DNA of 64,000 nucleotides from positions 1 through 64,000 of the forward strand of contig JABAQT010000027.1 in the NCBI GenBank assembly GCA_019187195.1. Reading direction: 5' to 3'. This stretch comes from Bryobacteraceae bacterium. GTDB taxonomy: Bacteria; Acidobacteriota; Terriglobia; Bryobacterales; Bryobacteraceae. The notes beneath the pieces were generated by a model that was given only the letters and a program-made list of their open reading frames with translations, ran no database searches and was not told where the DNA came from. The translations under genes and the position numbers were made by a program. Each line of letters begins with the position of its first letter. Position 1 is the first letter of the stretch. This document shows, one piece after another, positions 61,722 to 64,000 of the stretch.

Positions 61722-62446
61722 AGCCTGTCCTGCGGTTCGACCACGCCGGTTATTCCATCGCCGGCCGTCCCATCCTCCGGGACCTCGACCTGGAACTGTA
61801 TGCGGGAGAGACTCTCGTGCTGCTTGGCCGCAGCGGCTCGGGAAAAACCACCGCCCTCAAACTGGTCAACGGCCTCCTCATGCCGACTTCCGGAGCGGTT
61901 CTCGTCGAGGAGCGCCCCACTTCCTCCTGGGACCTCATCCGCCTCCGCCGCCGCATCGGCTACGTGATCCAGGAAGGCGGTCTCTTTCCTCACTTCACGG
62001 TCGAGCGAAACGTGGGCCTGGTCCCCTCGCTCGAGGGATGGGAGCCTTCCAGGATCCGCGCCCGGGTGTACGAATTGCTTACGCGGCTGGACCTCCCTCC
62101 CGCCCAGTTCGCCGCACGCTATCCGCGCCGTCTTTCCGGTGGCGAGCGACAACGCGCCGGCATCGCGCGCGCCCTTGCCGCCGATCCGGATATTCTCCTC
62201 TTCGATGAGCCTTTCGGAGCCCTCGATCCCATCACCCGCGCCGAGGCGCGGAAGCAGTTCATCCACCTGCGCGACACTCTGCGCAAGACCGCCATTTTTG
62301 TCACTCACGATGTCCGCGAAGCTCTCCGCGTCGGTTCCCGCATCGCGCTGCTTCACCAGGGATGCATCGAAGCTCTCTGCCCGCCCGGAGAATTTGTTCG
62401 CCATCCGGGAGCCGAAGTCCGCGCTTTCCTCGCTTCCGCCGAATGA
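61718..62446 (+). CDS. ABC transporter ATPase, quaternary-amine (OpuC/ProV-like)
   Basis: 242 residues from GTG 61718. Walker A GRSGSGKTTALKLVNG, signature LSGGERQRAGIARAL, Walker B ILLFDEPFGALD, switch His in FVTHDVREAL. It lacks the CBS domains found at the C-terminus of many ProV/OpuCA proteins. Together with the permease and lipoprotein after it, it forms an osmoprotectant-type importer. Placement after egtB-egtD suggests transport of ergothioneine, hercynine or a related betaine. Confidence 0.88.
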   Translation: MKPVLRFDHAGYSIAGRPILRDLDLELYAGETLVLLGRSGSGKTTALKLVNGLLMPTSGAVLVEERPTSSWDLIRLRRRIGYVIQEGGLFPHFTVERNVGLVPSLEGWEPSRIRARVYELLTRLDLPPAQFAARYPRRLSGGERQRAGIARALAADPDILLFDEPFGALDPITRAEARKQFIHLRDTLRKTAIFVTHDVREALRVGSRIALLHQGCIEALCPPGEFVRHPGAEVRAFLASAE

Positions 62447-63054
62447 CCATGGCCCAGGAAATCCTCGCTCTCACTCTGGAACATTTACAATTAGTCTTGT
62501 TCTCCACGTTTCTCGCCGCCGCCATTGGACTTCCCCTCGGCATCCTGCTCACGCGCGGGTCCGCGCTTCGCGGCTGGTCGCTCGGCCTCATCAACATCGT
62601 ACAGACCATCCCGAGCCTCGCCCTCTTCGGGTTCCTCATCCCCATCCCCCTCATCGGCGGCATCGGCAAGCGCACCGCCATCGTCGCCCTGGTCCTCTAC
62701 GCACTCCTCCCCATCGTGCGCAATACCCTCACCGGCATTCTCTCCGTGGACCCCGCCGTACGCGAGTCCGCCATCGCCTTGGGCATGTTTCCCCGCCAGT
62801 TGCTCTGGCAGGTGGAACTTCCGCTCGCCGCCCGCACCATCATCGCCGGTCTCCGCGTCGCCACCGTCACCACCGTGGGAACCGCCACCATCGCGGCGGC
62901 CATCGGCGGAGGCGGACTCGGCGTCTTCATTTTTCGCGGTGTCGCCTCGGTCGACACTACCCTATTGCTTGCGGGAGCCATTCCCGCCGCGCTCATCGCC
63001 ATCATCGCCGACGGAGTTCTCGAATGGATCGAAAAACGGTTCTCTACTGCCTGA
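62443..63054 (+). CDS. ABC transporter permease, quaternary-amine type
   Basis: 203 residues from ATG 62443, overlapping the ATPase stop (ATGA). About five hydrophobic helices; the EAA-like loop is ESAIALGMFPRQLLWQVELP and the conserved segment GTATIAAAIGGGGLGVFIF is typical of OpuCB/ProW proteins. Unlike pneumococcal EgtU, the permease and binding protein are separate polypeptides here. Its 3' end overlaps the binding-protein gene by 31 bases. Confidence 0.88.
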   Translation: MTMAQEILALTLEHLQLVLFSTFLAAAIGLPLGILLTRGSALRGWSLGLINIVQTIPSLALFGFLIPIPLIGGIGKRTAIVALVLYALLPIVRNTLTGILSVDPAVRESAIALGMFPRQLLWQVELPLAARTIIAGLRVATVTTVGTATIAAAIGGGGLGVFIFRGVASVDTTLLLAGAIPAALIAIIADGVLEWIEKRFSTA

Positions 63055-63899
63055 CCGCCATGCTAACCGCCTGCGCCAGCGGCCATCGCCCGCTCACCGT
63101 GGCATCGAAAAACTTCACCGAACAGGTGATTCTCGGCGAGATCGCCGCCCAGTATCTGGAACATGCGCTCGGCCATCCCGTCTCGCGCAAACTCAACCTC
63201 GGCGGCACCCTCCTGGCCCACGGCGCGCTCATCAGCGGGGACATCGATCTCTACCCCGAATACACCGGCACGGCCATCACTGCCATCCTCAAGGAAAGGC
63301 CCGATCCCGATCCCGCCTCCGTTCTCGCCCGCGTTCGCACCGTCTACCGCAGAACCTGGCGCGTCGAATGGCTTCCCCCGCTCGGCTTCGACAATCCCTT
63401 CGCCATGGTTGTGCGGGAAGAGGACGCGGTTGCTCATCACCTCGACACTCTTACCGGCGCCGCAAACTCCGGGGTCGCCTGGCGTCTCGGTATCGGCTAC
63501 GAATTTCTGCAACGCCCCGACGGCTATCCCGCCCTCAACGCCAGGTATCATCTCAAGTATGCCGCCCCGCCCATCAGCATGGATCTCGGGCTGCTATACC
63601 AGGCCCTCGAACAGAAGCAGGTGAATATGGTCGCCGGCAGCGCCACCGACGGTCTTCTCTCCGCCCGTCCCTTCCGCGTCCTTCGCGATGACCGGCACGC
63701 CTTCCCGCCCTATCAGGCGTGCCTCGTTGTGCGCTCCGCGGCCTTCGAAGAATATCCCGGCCTGAAGCCCGCCCTCGAAAGTCTGTCCGGAAAGATCTCC
63801 ACCGAAACCATGCGCCGGCTCAACTATCAGGTGGACGGCGAACACAGGCCGGTCCGCGAAGTCGCGGAGGGCTTCCTGAAATCTGCCGGCCTGCTCTGA
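63024..63899 (+). CDS. Substrate-binding lipoprotein, OpuCC/EgtU-type
   Basis: 291 residues from ATG 63024, inside the permease gene in another frame. Lipobox LTAC in VLYCLTAMLTACASG. Family motifs: VASKNFTEQVILGEIAAQYL, GALISGDIDLYPEYTGTAI and MVAGSATDGLL. OpuCC-like proteins bind quaternary ammonium ligands with an aromatic cage; EgtU binds ergothioneine. The exact ligand cannot be told from sequence alone. Last gene of the egt operon. Confidence 0.88.
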   Translation: MDRKTVLYCLTAMLTACASGHRPLTVASKNFTEQVILGEIAAQYLEHALGHPVSRKLNLGGTLLAHGALISGDIDLYPEYTGTAITAILKERPDPDPASVLARVRTVYRRTWRVEWLPPLGFDNPFAMVVREEDAVAHHLDTLTGAANSGVAWRLGIGYEFLQRPDGYPALNARYHLKYAAPPISMDLGLLYQALEQKQVNMVAGSATDGLLSARPFRVLRDDRHAFPPYQACLVVRSAAFEEYPGLKPALESLSGKISTETMRRLNYQVDGEHRPVREVAEGFLKSAGLL

Positions 63900-63909
63900 C
63901 CGGGTCTGG

Positions 63910-64000
63910 TTAATCGAGGCTCGCGAGCCATCGTCCGGCGAGCGCCGCGGGGTCGGCGCCGAGATCCACGTTCTCCCGTTTCGTTTCGACGCCGTCAGTA
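63910..64000 (-). CDS. 3' end of a minus-strand gene (partial)
   Basis: Thirty codons and a TAA stop at 63910-63912 are visible; the 5' part lies beyond the window. The C-terminus reads LGADPAALAGRWLASLD and looks like a normal soluble protein tail. It is convergent with the binding-protein gene. No function can be given. Confidence 0.5.
   Translation of the reverse strand, partial: TDGVETKRENVDLGADPAALAGRWLASLD

Overview
The window is GC-rich bacterial chromosome that reads as Acidobacteriota, most likely a Solibacter/Bryobacter-type soil organism. The grounds are two Oar-like TonB-dependent receptors with N-terminal carboxypeptidase-regulatory-like domains, many secreted proteins with Tat or Sec leaders, a GH106-type glycosidase, a penicillin acylase, P1 and M20 peptidases, secreted Gfo/Idh/MocA and sulfatase proteins, and the BACON/SLH protein style. 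The assignment is inference; no rRNA or tRNA gene is visible. Coding is dense, starts are often GTG or TTG, and no gap exceeds 300 bases.

Layout. 1-13.2 kb is a sugar-utilisation island: a GH106-like glycosidase and a secreted protein on the minus strand, a divergent regulator that joins an IclR-like helix-turn-helix to a sugar-binding domain, then a coupled run of TonB-dependent receptor, sugar-isomerase-family protein and MFS transporter, and a convergent SelA/DgaE-type PLP enzyme. 13.3-26.6 kb holds catabolic and secreted enzymes: MBL-fold protein, two nitrilase-family hydrolases, P1 peptidase, GMC oxidoreductase with its small subunit, an M20 peptidase interrupted by an in-frame TGA, and penicillin acylase. 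A decayed tandem duplication fills 14.45-14.97 kb. 26.6-34.5 kb has rnc, two TPR-type secreted proteins, infC with a hairpin leader, lactate permease, a beta-propeller protein and two unknowns.

34.6-39.6 kb is a complete five-gene type III-A CRISPR effector operon (cas10/csm1-csm2-csm3-csm4-csm5). Cas10 has no HD nuclease domain, Csm2 carries an Arg/Gly-rich tail, and no array, cas1, cas2, cas6 or csm6 is seen anywhere in the 64 kb. An ExeA-type AAA ATPase follows. 40.7-45.2 kb has trxA and glgA, then a CsgG/LpoB-like protein paired with a membrane Ser/Thr kinase.

45.2-56.2 kb returns to secreted enzymes (six-hairpin-type protein, Gfo/Idh/MocA, bicupin, glucose/sorbosone dehydrogenase with BACON and SLH modules, aldo/keto reductase, sulfatase, universal stress protein). 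It includes a small stand-alone protein (48.3 kb) whose residue pattern resembles the edema factor/ExoY nucleotidyl cyclases. 56.2-59.4 kb is the second TonB-dependent receptor. 59.6-63.9 kb is an overlapping operon, egtB-egtD-ABC ATPase-permease-binding lipoprotein, which couples ergothioneine synthesis to a quaternary-amine type ABC transporter. The last 91 bases are the 3' end of a minus-strand gene.

The most interesting items are the HD-less, array-less Csm operon, the edema-factor-like protein, the hybrid regulator with a shared upstream motif, and the ergothioneine synthesis/transport operon.
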